A stretch of DNA of 9,863 nt from Candidatus Eiseniibacteriota bacterium (GTDB lineage Bacteria > Joyebacterota > Joyebacteria > Joyebacterales > Joyebacteraceae). The notes below the pieces were generated by a model that saw only the letters and a list, made by a program, of their open reading frames with translations, made no database searches and was not told where the DNA came from. The stretch is taken from contig DAOWER010000272.1 in assembly GCA_030638405.1 (NCBI GenBank), forward strand, positions 1 to 9,863. Direction: 5' to 3'. The number at the start of each line of letters is the position of its first letter. Positions within the stretch are counted from its first letter, which is position 1. Positions 1-5,768 of this stretch are shown here, piece by piece. Both the position numbers and the translations under genes were made by a program.

Positions 1-600
1 ATGAACAGAGTCAGCCAGGAGTTCATGGTCCGGCCGATGGGCATCTTCCAGCTTATCGACTACGTCGGCATCGACGTCTGCCGCTTCATAATGAACGTCA
101 TGACCGAGCACATTGAGGGTGAAACGCTTCGTGACGACCTCCTGAACCGGATGGCGGAGGCGGGCGTTATGGGCGGGCAGCACGCCGACGGCAGTCAGAA
201 GAACGGCTTCCTGACCTACGAGAAGGGTAGACCCGCGGGCATCTACGACATCCAGAAGGGCGGTTACGTGATGTTCGCGGAGGACGGCTGGGCAGCTGGT
301 CTCGACGAGAAGCTGGGGAGTCTGCCCGATGGCCACGCCGCCTGGCGTGCGCTCCTCATGGATCCGAAGAAGAACGAGAAGCTGGAGGTCTACTTCGCGA
401 ATCTGGCGAAGTCCGACACTCTCGGTTCAAACCTGGCGAAGGCATACCTCGTCCGTTCGAGGAAGATAGGGGAGAAGCTCGTGTCCGACGGAGTCGCCAA
501 CTCGGCCGACGACGTCAACGGCGTGATGATGAACGGCTTCTACCACCTCTACGGGCCCATCAACAAGCACGTCGACCTGATGGTCGGCGCGGTGCGGTAG
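1..600 (+). CDS. 3-hydroxyacyl-CoA dehydrogenase, C-terminal part (5' end outside window)
   Basis: This is the helical C-terminal region of an NAD-dependent 3-hydroxyacyl-CoA dehydrogenase, which oxidises 3-hydroxyacyl-CoA to 3-ketoacyl-CoA in fatty-acid or butyrate-type pathways in the cytoplasm. The visible 199 residues start in the segment 'RPMGIFQLIDYVGIDV' (residues 11-26), which matches the family's 'GPFELADLVGLD' dimerisation motif. A 'DGSQKNGF...YEKGRPAG' stretch follows (about 63-80). A second C-terminal repeat, 'ADDVNGVMMNGFYHLYGPIN' (169-188), comes next. The N-terminal Rossmann NAD-binding domain (GxGxxG) is missing, so the gene must begin upstream; the ATG at base 1 is most likely an internal Met. 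The thiolase gene starts 10 nt after the stop, which fits consecutive steps: dehydrogenation, then thiolysis. Family call is firm; chain-length specificity cannot be judged. Confidence 0.85.
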   Translation: MNRVSQEFMVRPMGIFQLIDYVGIDVCRFIMNVMTEHIEGETLRDDLLNRMAEAGVMGGQHADGSQKNGFLTYEKGRPAGIYDIQKGGYVMFAEDGWAAGLDEKLGSLPDGHAAWRALLMDPKKNEKLEVYFANLAKSDTLGSNLAKAYLVRSRKIGEKLVSDGVANSADDVNGVMMNGFYHLYGPINKHVDLMVGAVR

Positions 601-610
601 GAGGGACGCG

Positions 611-1858
611 ATGAAATCACTCGGGAAGCCCATCTACGTGACTGCGGGGTACAACACCGTATCTCTCGGAACAGGCAGGAAGGAGTTCCATCCCAAGAAG
701 CCACGCCCCGGCATCGAACACTACATCACCGAGGCGGGGCAGGGGGCGCTCGCGCAGGTCAACGACACGGCGAACATCGACGAGGGCGTCATTGCGAATT
801 TCATGGCCCCGCGGTTCAACAAGCAGGGGAACCTCCCGGCTCTCATGCCGCTCATCGACCCCAAGCTCGAGTACAAGCCCCTCGTCAGGGTCGAGGGCGC
901 GTGCGGCTCGGGCGGACTGGGGCTCACGACCGCCACGAAATTCGTCCTCTCGGGCATGGCGGACAGCGTGCTGACGGTCGGATTCGAGGTCCAGAACACG
1001 GTCAAGGCCATCTACGGCGCCGACATCCTGGGAGGCGCGGGCCACTACGCGTCACAGAGAAAGGCAGGTCACGCTTACTTCTTCCCCGCGAAGTTCTCTG
1101 ACAGGGCCGGGGCGGCGTACGAGAAGTTCGGGTACGACAAGGTGCGTGAGGCAATGGCCAGGTGGTACGAGCGAGCGGTGCTGAACGCCCGCGAGTGCCC
1201 CAAGGCGCAGGAGCATCACAACAGCACCGAGGATCTCTTCGCGGCCGGCATGACGCCACCGAACCCCAAGACGTTCTGCGAGTACATCAACGTTTACGAC
1301 TGCTCGAAGGTCTCGGACGGGGCGTCCGCCGTTGTGTTTGCGTCCGAGGAGGGGCTTTCGAAGCTCGGCGTCGACAAGAAGGACACCGTCGAGCTGGTCG
1401 GCTACGGACAGGTCGTCGCTGACATCTCGAAGGATCCCGAGGACCAGACGAAGCTGACGACGAGCGCGCGTGCCGCCAAGGCCGCGATGGACATGGCCGG
1501 CATCACGCCAAAGGACATCGCGATGCTCGAGGTCCACGACTGCTTCACCATCGGTGGGATCCTGTCGCTCGAGGCGATAGGGATCTGCGGATACGGCGAG
1601 GCGTTCGACTTCGTCCGCGAGGGCGGGACCGCTCCCGCGGGAGCGATGCCGACCAATCTGTCCGGCGGGCTCGTGGGCTACGGCCACTACACCGGCGGGA
1701 CCGGCGTGAGGCAGGCGGCGGACATAGTCATGCAGTTCACCGGAAAGCCCGACGGCCAGAAGCTCGAGCTGGACGCGAACAAGCCCTACGGCCTCATGGT
1801 CTCGATGGGCGGAAACGACCGCACGGTGGTCTCGTGCGTGTTCAAGCGCGTAAGCTAG
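611..1858 (+). CDS. SCP2-type thiolase (acetyl-CoA acyltransferase family)
   Basis: A 415-residue thiolase-fold enzyme, expected to cleave 3-ketoacyl-CoA with CoA or to run the reverse Claisen condensation. The nucleophilic cysteine is C98 in 'VEGACGSGG'. The second active-site block reads 'EVHDCFT' (H309, C311), the form seen in SCP2/SCP-x-type thiolases instead of the 'NEAF' of FadA/AtoB enzymes. The glycine-rich block 'SGGLVGYGHYTGGTGVRQ' (351-368) holds the catalytic His H359, with Tyr at the next position where Pro is usual. The C-terminal CxG cysteine of classical thiolases is absent ('MVSMGGNDRTVV'), again as in the SCP2 type. Start ATG at 611 is supported by GGAGGG at 600-605, overlapping the upstream stop. 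It probably shares a transcript with the 3-hydroxyacyl-CoA dehydrogenase. The substrate is unknown, and non-thiolytic roles are possible in this subfamily. Confidence 0.87.
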   Translation: MKSLGKPIYVTAGYNTVSLGTGRKEFHPKKPRPGIEHYITEAGQGALAQVNDTANIDEGVIANFMAPRFNKQGNLPALMPLIDPKLEYKPLVRVEGACGSGGLGLTTATKFVLSGMADSVLTVGFEVQNTVKAIYGADILGGAGHYASQRKAGHAYFFPAKFSDRAGAAYEKFGYDKVREAMARWYERAVLNARECPKAQEHHNSTEDLFAAGMTPPNPKTFCEYINVYDCSKVSDGASAVVFASEEGLSKLGVDKKDTVELVGYGQVVADISKDPEDQTKLTTSARAAKAAMDMAGITPKDIAMLEVHDCFTIGGILSLEAIGICGYGEAFDFVREGGTAPAGAMPTNLSGGLVGYGHYTGGTGVRQAADIVMQFTGKPDGQKLELDANKPYGLMVSMGGNDRTVVSCVFKRVS

Positions 1859-1953
1859 GTGCGGAGGACCACTGCTGCGGGCTTCTGCCGGGGCTGAGAC
1901 GCCGGGCCCTTCTGACGGCCGGCGCGGCAGTTCGCGCGGTGCAGTTACAAGTT

Positions 1954-1985
1954 CAGGGGGAAACTCCTTGCGGGGTTTCCCCCTG
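1954..1985 (+). terminator. Perfect 11-bp inverted repeat; possible terminator or attenuator
   Basis: The left arm CAGGGGGAAAC (1954-1964) and right arm GTTTCCCCCTG (1975-1985) are exact reverse complements around a 10-nt loop. The hairpin begins 95 nt after the thiolase stop. No T-run follows (the next bases are GTGCATATG), so it is not a textbook intrinsic terminator. It could stabilise the 3' end of the thiolase mRNA, or bind a protein near the promoter just downstream. Confidence 0.45.
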
Positions 1986-2003
1986 GTGCATATGCTTGAC
2001 CAG

Positions 2004-2012
2004 TGGTATGAT
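2004..2012 (+). promoter_or_regulatory. Possible extended -10 promoter of the secreted-protein gene
   Basis: TGGTATGAT matches the extended -10 form (TGn then TATAAT with one mismatch). No good -35 hexamer lies 16-18 nt upstream, which extended -10 promoters can tolerate. It would give a leader of about 75 nt before the GTG at 2093. This is a pattern match only. Confidence 0.35.
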
Positions 2013-2078
2013 TGCGACAACGGCGTGCGGGAGCACCGCCGAGAGAGCTACCTGAACACCATCACGGTTTCACCCACC

Positions 2079-2087
2079 GGAGGAGAT
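2079..2087 (+). promoter_or_regulatory. Ribosome-binding site that fixes the GTG start at 2093
   Basis: GGAGGAGAT lies just upstream of GTG 2093-2095 at normal spacing. The open frame extends upstream to an ATG at 2012, but those 27 codons have no Shine-Dalgarno site and would place an Arg/His-rich stretch before the signal peptide, so GTG 2093 is the better start. Confidence 0.75.
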
Positions 2088-2092
2088 CCACA

Positions 2093-2848
2093 GTGACAAC
2101 AAGAGCTGCTGCATGCGTGACGCTGGCGATCATCCTGGCTGCCGGAGTCCTGCTGGCTCCGGACTTCTGCTCGGCGCAGGAGCCCGACAGCCTTCTGACT
2201 GCGACACTGGACTTCGACCCTGACGCCCTGAACCTCAAGAGCAACGGTCGGTGGGTAACGTGCTACATTGAGCTGTCGGACGGCTACGACCCGAACGACA
2301 TCGACCCCTCAGGTGTGACCTTCATGGATTCCCTTCCCGCGGTGGAGCATCCGACGTCGGTTGGGGACCACGACGAAGACGACATCATGGAACTCATGGT
2401 CAAGTTCGTGCGGGCGGACGTCGGCGCGATGCTGGCGCCCGGCGACTCGGTCGAGGTCTGGGTCTCGGCCGAGGTTGGGAGCCTCGCCTTCACAGCGACC
2501 GACACCATCCGCGTGTTCTGGCCCGGGGGAGGCCCCGATGATGACCCCGACGCCGGGGGCGAGCAGCAGCGCTTCGTACGACTCGACCAGAACGTGCCCA
2601 ACCCGTTCAATCCCAAGACCACGATCAGCTTCGCGACGCTTGCGGCCGGTCACGTCCGGCTCGATGTTCACGATGCGGCCGGTCACCTTGTCGCGACGCT
2701 CGTCAACGGTCATTTCGAGGACGGGGAGCACCTGGTCGAATGGGACGGCCGGGCCTCGAATGGAACGCCCGTGGCCAGCGGCGTCTACTTCTATTCGGTC
2801 ACTGCCGATGGTCACTCAGAGACCAGGAGATTCCTGCTTCTGAAGTAG
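2093..2848 (+). CDS. Secreted protein with C-terminal FlgD-like / T9SS-type-A-like domain
   Basis: A 251-residue exported protein of unknown function. Residues 1-28 form a signal peptide: Arg4, a hydrophobic core from about 8 to 22, and a likely cut after C-S-A before Gln29. Residues about 34-140 hold a module I recognise from many secreted bacterial and archaeal proteins: 'DFDPDALNLKSNGRWVTCYIEL', then an Asp-rich loop ('GDHDEDDIMELMVKF') and a beta-rich end ('TATDTIRVFW'). A Gly/Asp/Pro linker follows (about 141-158). The last 85 or so residues start at 'LDQNVPNPFNPKTTISF' and end 'GVYFYSV...RRFLLLK', the FlgD Ig-like / type IX-sorting-like fold common at the C-termini of exported proteins in FCB-group lineages. 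The Asp-rich loop may bind Ca2+ (inference). No catalytic residues are visible. It is flanked by a possible promoter and a strong hairpin, so it is likely monocistronic. Confidence 0.8.
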   Translation: MTTRAAACVTLAIILAAGVLLAPDFCSAQEPDSLLTATLDFDPDALNLKSNGRWVTCYIELSDGYDPNDIDPSGVTFMDSLPAVEHPTSVGDHDEDDIMELMVKFVRADVGAMLAPGDSVEVWVSAEVGSLAFTATDTIRVFWPGGGPDDDPDAGGEQQRFVRLDQNVPNPFNPKTTISFATLAAGHVRLDVHDAAGHLVATLVNGHFEDGEHLVEWDGRASNGTPVASGVYFYSVTADGHSETRRFLLLK

Positions 2849-2909
2849 CGGCTCGCTGCTGGGGCAGGCGCGACCGGCATCGCCGTGGGAAGCACGGAGA
2901 CCGTGCAAG

Positions 2910-2943
2910 ACGAACGGCGGCAGCTCTCGCTGCCGCCGTTCGT
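2910..2943. terminator. Perfect 15-bp hairpin between convergent genes; probable bidirectional terminator
   Basis: ACGAACGGCGGCAGC (2910-2924) and its exact reverse complement (2929-2943) flank a TCTC tetraloop. It starts 61 nt after the secreted-protein stop and lies 91 nt beyond the stop of the minus-strand mvhD-like gene. T-runs are weak on both sides (ATTCCCCGTTT on the plus strand), but the stem is very GC-rich and the position between convergent genes is what a two-way terminator would have. Confidence 0.65.
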
Positions 2944-2977
2944 ATTCCCCGTTTGTAAGCCGCCTGCTGCTCCGCCG

Positions 2978-3046
2978 CCGGCTCCGCGCGGGCACCCGCC
3001 ACTGGTCCGCGACCGGCTCCGTGCAGGCACCCACCTACTGGTTCGC
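2978..3046. repeat. Imperfect tandem duplication, about 33-34 bp unit at 35-nt period
   Basis: Copy one (2978-3010) and copy two (3013-3046) both begin CCGGCTCCG and share GGCACCC and ACTGGT blocks. I count four substitutions (2987/3022, 2990/3025, 2998/3033, 3007/3043) and one extra T at 3036 in copy two. Copy two overlaps the last codons of the minus-strand mvhD-like gene, and the extra T is part of its stop codon (CTA on the plus strand, 3035-3037). Confidence 0.7.
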
Positions 3047-3508
3047 CGCGGCCGCCTCCGGCTCGCCCGGCTTCGCCACGGCCTTCTTCCCGATCGGGCT
3101 CGGGCCCAACTCGATAATCCTCTCGACGAACCCGTTGATGACTTCGCGGAACCTGCCTCCCTCGCCGGCCGACACCCATTCCAGGGCGAGCCTGTCAGGT
3201 TCGAGACCGAGGTCCGCGACCAGCTTTTTCAGGAAGGCCATGCGGCGCATGGTCTTGTAGTTGCCTTCCATGTAGTGGCAGTCGCCGGGATGGCACCCCG
3301 CGACCATGATCCCGTCCGCGCCCTCGGCGAAGGCCTCGAGAATGAGTTCCGGGTCCACGCGGCCCGAGCACATGGTTCTGATAACCCGGAAATGAGGAGT
3401 TATCTTGAGTCTGGAGACGCCTGCCAGATCGGCACCGGCGTACGCGCACCAGTTGCAGCAGAAGACCAGAACCCGTGGTTTGAAGTCGCTCGCAACTGTC
3501 TTGCTCAT
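3035..3508 (-). CDS. MvhD/FlpD-type hydrogenase delta subunit (2Fe-2S protein)
   Basis: A 157-residue cytoplasmic iron-sulfur protein. In characterised systems MvhD/FlpD carries electrons between a hydrogenase or formate dehydrogenase and the flavin subunit HdrA of heterodisulfide-reductase-type, electron-bifurcating complexes. The family signature 'CCNWCAYAGADLAG' is at residues 17-30. Further cysteines are C47 ('RTMCSGRVDP'), C72 and C77 ('GCHPGDCHYMEGN'), the usual cluster-ligand set. The frame is open to 3739, but ATG 3508 has GGAGGAG just upstream and begins where homologous proteins begin. Family members are usually about 140 residues; the extra tail ('KKAVAKPGEPEAAAANQ') is low-complexity and ends inside a tandem duplication. 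No hdrA, hydrogenase or formate dehydrogenase gene adjoins it: the next gene downstream is convergent and the next upstream is divergent, so its partner must be encoded elsewhere. Confidence 0.88.
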   Translation of the reverse strand: MSKTVASDFKPRVLVFCCNWCAYAGADLAGVSRLKITPHFRVIRTMCSGRVDPELILEAFAEGADGIMVAGCHPGDCHYMEGNYKTMRRMAFLKKLVADLGLEPDRLALEWVSAGEGGRFREVINGFVERIIELGPSPIGKKAVAKPGEPEAAAANQ

Positions 3509-3591
3509 CCGGTTCTCCTCCGAGTGCTGCCCCTCACCGGGTCTGTCGCAGGTGTCAGCGCGGTGCTTACGCGCTCTTCGTCCGTCCGAAT

Positions 3592-3621
3592 AGGCTAGCA
3601 CCAGGGCGCCACGCCCGGCAA
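3592..3621 (-). promoter_or_regulatory. Weak candidate promoter for the mvhD-like gene
   Basis: Read on the minus strand, TTGCCG (3621-3616) is followed after 18 nt by TAGCCT (3597-3592), which keeps the TAnnnT pattern of a -10 box. It would leave a leader of roughly 75-80 nt before ATG 3508. The -35 hexamer is identical to that of the opposite-facing yggS promoter. The -10 match is poor, so confidence is low. Confidence 0.3.
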
Positions 3622-3625
3622 GTGC

Positions 3626-3649
3626 AAAAGCCCGCACAGCGGGTGTTTT
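3626..3649. terminator. Terminator-shaped hairpin inside the divergent promoter region
   Basis: AAAA (3626-3629), CCCGC (3631-3635), loop ACA, GCGGG (3639-3643) and TTTT (3646-3649) form a short GC stem bracketed by A and T runs, symmetrical on both strands. No coding region on either strand ends just before it, so its role here is unclear. It could block stray transcription across the divergent region or be an operator. Confidence 0.4.
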
Positions 3650-3706
3650 CGGCCCGTCCGGGACCCTGCCGGGTGGTTCAGGCAGCGCCGGCGTGGCCGT
3701 TTTGCA

Positions 3707-3735
3707 TTGCCGACCCCCAGACCTCCGGCTATAAT
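3707..3735 (+). promoter_or_regulatory. Sigma70-type promoter upstream of yggS
   Basis: TTGCCG (3707-3712, four of six consensus bases) and a perfect TATAAT (3730-3735) are separated by 17 nt. Transcription would start near 3742, giving a leader of about 30 nt before ATG 3772. It is the best promoter match in the window and would drive yggS-yggT and possibly the genes beyond. Confidence 0.7.
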
Positions 3736-3771
3736 ACATGGTTCTACTGAACTCGGGCCGGAGACAGTATC

Positions 3772-4458
3772 ATGGCCATCGCCGACAACGTCAGCGAGGT
3801 CATCGGGCGCATCGAAGCCGCGGCGTCGCGGGCGCTCAGAGACCCCGACGACATCAGGCTGGTGACCGTCACGAAGACGGTCGAGCCGGCCCGCATCGTC
3901 GAGGCCATCGAGGCAGGGGTCACCTGCATCGGGGAGAACCGGGTTCAGGAGGCTGAGCGGAAGTTCACGGATGAGCTTCCACCTGTCGAGAAGCACCTGG
4001 TGGGGCACCTTCAGACCAACAAGGTCAGGAAGGCGCTCCCGCTCTTCGATATGATCCAGTCGGTGGACAGCGTCCGGCTGGCGCGTGAGATCTCGAGCGC
4101 ATGCCAGTCGACAGGCACTGACATGGACGTGCTGGTCGAGGTGAACACTTCCGGCGAGGAGACGAAGTTCGGGCTCAGGCCCGATGAGGTGGTAGGGGCC
4201 GTCGAGGAGATGGCCGACCTCAGGGGCTTGAGAGTCCTGGGGCTCATGACCATCGGGGCGTTCCTGCCGAACCCCGAGGACGTCCGCCCGTGCTTCCGGC
4301 GGCTTCGGGAGCTCAGGAGTACTATAGAGGAGAGGGTCATTCCCGGCGTCTCGATGGAGCACCTCTCGATGGGCATGACCAACGACTACGAGGTGGCCAT
4401 CGAAGAGGGTGCAACGATCGTGCGGGTAGGTAGGGCCATCTTTGGAGAGCGGGGATAG
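3772..4458 (+). CDS. yggS: YggS/PLPBP family pyridoxal 5'-phosphate homeostasis protein
   Basis: A 228-residue PLP-binding protein with the fold of the alanine racemase N-terminal domain. The family has no known catalytic activity and buffers PLP and related amino-acid and keto-acid balance in the cytoplasm. The PLP lysine is K35 in 'LVTVTKTVEP'. Other family blocks are 'IGENRVQEA' (53-61), 'HLVGHLQTNKVR' (75-86), 'VEVNTSGEETKFGL' (in the 120s-130s), 'GLMTIGAF' and the phosphate-binding end 'SMGMTNDYEVAIEEGATIVRVGRAIFGER'. Length is normal for the family. Start ATG 3772 lies about 30 nt after the predicted transcription start and has CGGAGA at 3759-3764 upstream. The yggT gene follows after 5 nt, the common yggS-yggT pairing seen in many bacteria. 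Confidence 0.95.
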   Translation: MAIADNVSEVIGRIEAAASRALRDPDDIRLVTVTKTVEPARIVEAIEAGVTCIGENRVQEAERKFTDELPPVEKHLVGHLQTNKVRKALPLFDMIQSVDSVRLAREISSACQSTGTDMDVLVEVNTSGEETKFGLRPDEVVGAVEEMADLRGLRVLGLMTIGAFLPNPEDVRPCFRRLRELRSTIEERVIPGVSMEHLSMGMTNDYEVAIEEGATIVRVGRAIFGERG

Positions 4459-4463
4459 AGACC

Positions 4464-4766
4464 ATGTTCGCACTGGGCAATCTCATTGGCGCGATCGCCA
4501 CTATCATCGATATCGCGCTCCTTCTATATATGATAGCGCTTTTCGCCGTGGTGATCGTCTCGTGGTTCGCCCCGCGATCCGTGCATCCGGCGGTGATGTT
4601 CCTGAGGCAGATAACGCACCCGCTCCTGGCCTGGCTCAAGAGGAAGCTGCCGTTCGTCGTTCAGGGAGGGTTTGACCTTTCGCCGATGTTAGCGTTCTTT
4701 GCTATCTACTTCATCCAAAGGTTCCTGGTGGCGACGCTCTACCAGCTGGCGGCTCGTCTCGAATAG
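4464..4766 (+). CDS. yggT: YggT family integral membrane protein
   Basis: A 100-residue membrane protein with two hydrophobic segments, about residues 8-34 and 74-93. Between them lies the family's central signature: 'SWFAP' (33-37), 'ITHPLLAWLKRKLP' (50-63) and 'GGFDLSPM' (68-75), matching the YggT pattern of P-L-x-P-x-R followed by G-x-D-L-S-P. The molecular function is not settled; the family is often encoded beside yggS or cell-division genes and has been linked to osmotic or ion stress and membrane organisation. ATG 4464 lies 5 nt after the yggS stop, so the two are translationally close and surely cotranscribed. Confidence 0.9.
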   Translation: MFALGNLIGAIATIIDIALLLYMIALFAVVIVSWFAPRSVHPAVMFLRQITHPLLAWLKRKLPFVVQGGFDLSPMLAFFAIYFIQRFLVATLYQLAARLE

Positions 4767-4868
4767 CCGCGGGGCCGTTCGCGTTGGAGCGGACAGCGTC
4801 GCGCGGCGTCGAGCAACCAGTGCGGCGCGCAGTGAGCACGAAACCCATATCGGAGGACCGAGACACTC
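4767..4868 (+). other. Short intergenic gap before the purine nucleoside phosphorylase gene
   Basis: This 102-nt spacer has no good promoter match and no clear hairpin. Its only clear signal is GGAGGA (4852-4857), 11 nt before ATG 4869. An internal promoter cannot be excluded. Confidence 0.45.
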
Positions 4869-5699
4869 ATGGCAGACACACTCAATCTGACTCAGAAGAT
4901 AGACGAGGCCGTTGCGTTCATACGCGAGAGGTCCGCGGTCGTGCCTGAGGTCGCCGTTGTTCTGGGAAGCGGTCTGGGCAATCTCTCGAGCCGCATGGAA
5001 GAGGACGCGACGATCCCGTTCGAGGAGATCCCGCACTTCCCGAGGTCGGGTGTTGCGGGCCACGCCGGCGAACTGGTGCTCGGGACCGTGAGCGGCAAGC
5101 CCGTCGCGCTGATGCACGGGCGCGTCCACTACTACGAGGGCTACACGATGCAGGAGGTGACCTTCCCGACCCGCGTGCTGCGCGCGCTGGGCGCCGGGAA
5201 GCTCATCCTCACGTGCGCCTCAGGCGGGATGAACCCACTCTATGAGAAGGGTGACATCGTGGCCATCGTCGACCAGATCAACCTGACGGGCGACAACCCG
5301 CTCATCGGCCCGAACGACGAGTCGCTGGGTCCCCGCTTCCCGGACATGTCCGAGCCCTACGACCGTGAGTTCGTCCGCCTCGCCGAGGACATCGCGCTGG
5401 ACGAGAAGATACGCCTGAGGAAGGGCGTGTTCGTCGGTGTGGCCGGGCCGAACCTCGAGACGGCGGCCGAGTACCGCTTTCTGACGACCATCGGCGCGGA
5501 CGTCGTCAGCATGTCGATGGTGGCCGAGAACATCGTGGCCATACACGGTGGCATGCGTGTCACGGGGCTCGCGGTGGTCACCGACCTGTGCCTGCCGGAC
5601 GCCCTGAAGGCCGCGAGCCACGAGGAGATCCTCAAGATCGCCGCGGGCGCGGAGCCGAAGCTGACCCAGCTGGTCTTCCGCCTGATCAAGGAGATGTAG
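4869..5699 (+). CDS. Purine nucleoside phosphorylase (trimeric PNP/MTAP type)
   Basis: A 276-residue cytoplasmic purine-salvage enzyme, splitting purine nucleosides with phosphate into base and (deoxy)ribose 1-phosphate. It has the family blocks 'VVLGSGLGNLSSR' (S34, phosphate), 'VAGHAGELVLG' (H65), 'MHGRVHYYEGYT' (R85, H87, Y89), 'TCASGGMN' (115-122), 'GVAGPNLETAAEYR' (E201) and 'VVSMSMVAENIVAIHGGMRV' (M215, S216). H251 aligns with the 5'-OH-binding His257 of human PNP. The residue matching human Asn243, which recognises a 6-oxopurine, is Asp (D239 in 'VVTDLC'). Asp at this place is typical of methylthioadenosine phosphorylase, although E201 is PNP-like, so I do not assign inosine/guanosine specificity. 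Start is supported by GGAGGA upstream. The gene lies between yggT and ileS on the same strand. Confidence 0.92.
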   Translation: MADTLNLTQKIDEAVAFIRERSAVVPEVAVVLGSGLGNLSSRMEEDATIPFEEIPHFPRSGVAGHAGELVLGTVSGKPVALMHGRVHYYEGYTMQEVTFPTRVLRALGAGKLILTCASGGMNPLYEKGDIVAIVDQINLTGDNPLIGPNDESLGPRFPDMSEPYDREFVRLAEDIALDEKIRLRKGVFVGVAGPNLETAAEYRFLTTIGADVVSMSMVAENIVAIHGGMRVTGLAVVTDLCLPDALKAASHEEILKIAAGAEPKLTQLVFRLIKEM

Positions 5700-5768
5700 G
5701 ACGCCCGAGGGCCGCGTCGACACACGGCGCGAGAGTGCCACGGCGCGCGGGCGCCGCAAGAGGAGCGC
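5700..5768 (+). other. Short leader before ileS; no T-box seen
   Basis: This 69-nt gap carries only the ileS Shine-Dalgarno (GAGGAG at 5760-5765). It is far too short for a T-box riboswitch, which controls ileS in many Gram-positive bacteria, and no terminator hairpin with a T-run is present. The gene is therefore probably transcribed through from upstream. Confidence 0.6.

Larger units (their letters stand above)
1859..2092 (+). other. Intergenic region between thiolase and secreted-protein genes
   Basis: This 234-nt stretch has no convincing gene on either strand. It holds a perfect inverted repeat (1954-1985), a possible extended -10 promoter (2004-2012) and the ribosome-binding site of the next gene (2079-2087). 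Reading frames that cross it lack a Shine-Dalgarno site and resemble no family I know. Confidence 0.6.

Noticed and set aside
1996..2012. TTGACC followed by TATGAT read as a -35/-10 pair
   Set aside because: Only 5 nt separate them, far from the 16-18 nt needed; only the extended -10 reading of TATGAT is kept.
1052..2020. Minus-strand open frame opposite the thiolase gene and the following gap
   Set aside because: The thiolase on the plus strand has all family motifs; the antisense product is low-complexity and Arg/His/Leu-rich.
2885..3598. Plus-strand open frame covering the mvhD-like gene
   Set aside because: The minus-strand protein has the MvhD cysteine motifs and a good Shine-Dalgarno; the plus-strand translation has neither.
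3595..4473. Minus-strand open frame opposite yggS
   Set aside because: yggS is certain on the plus strand; the antisense frame crosses the divergent promoter region and shows no motifs.
5700..5768. T-box riboswitch before ileS
   Set aside because: The gap is 69 nt, too short for a T-box, and contains no terminator/antiterminator structure.
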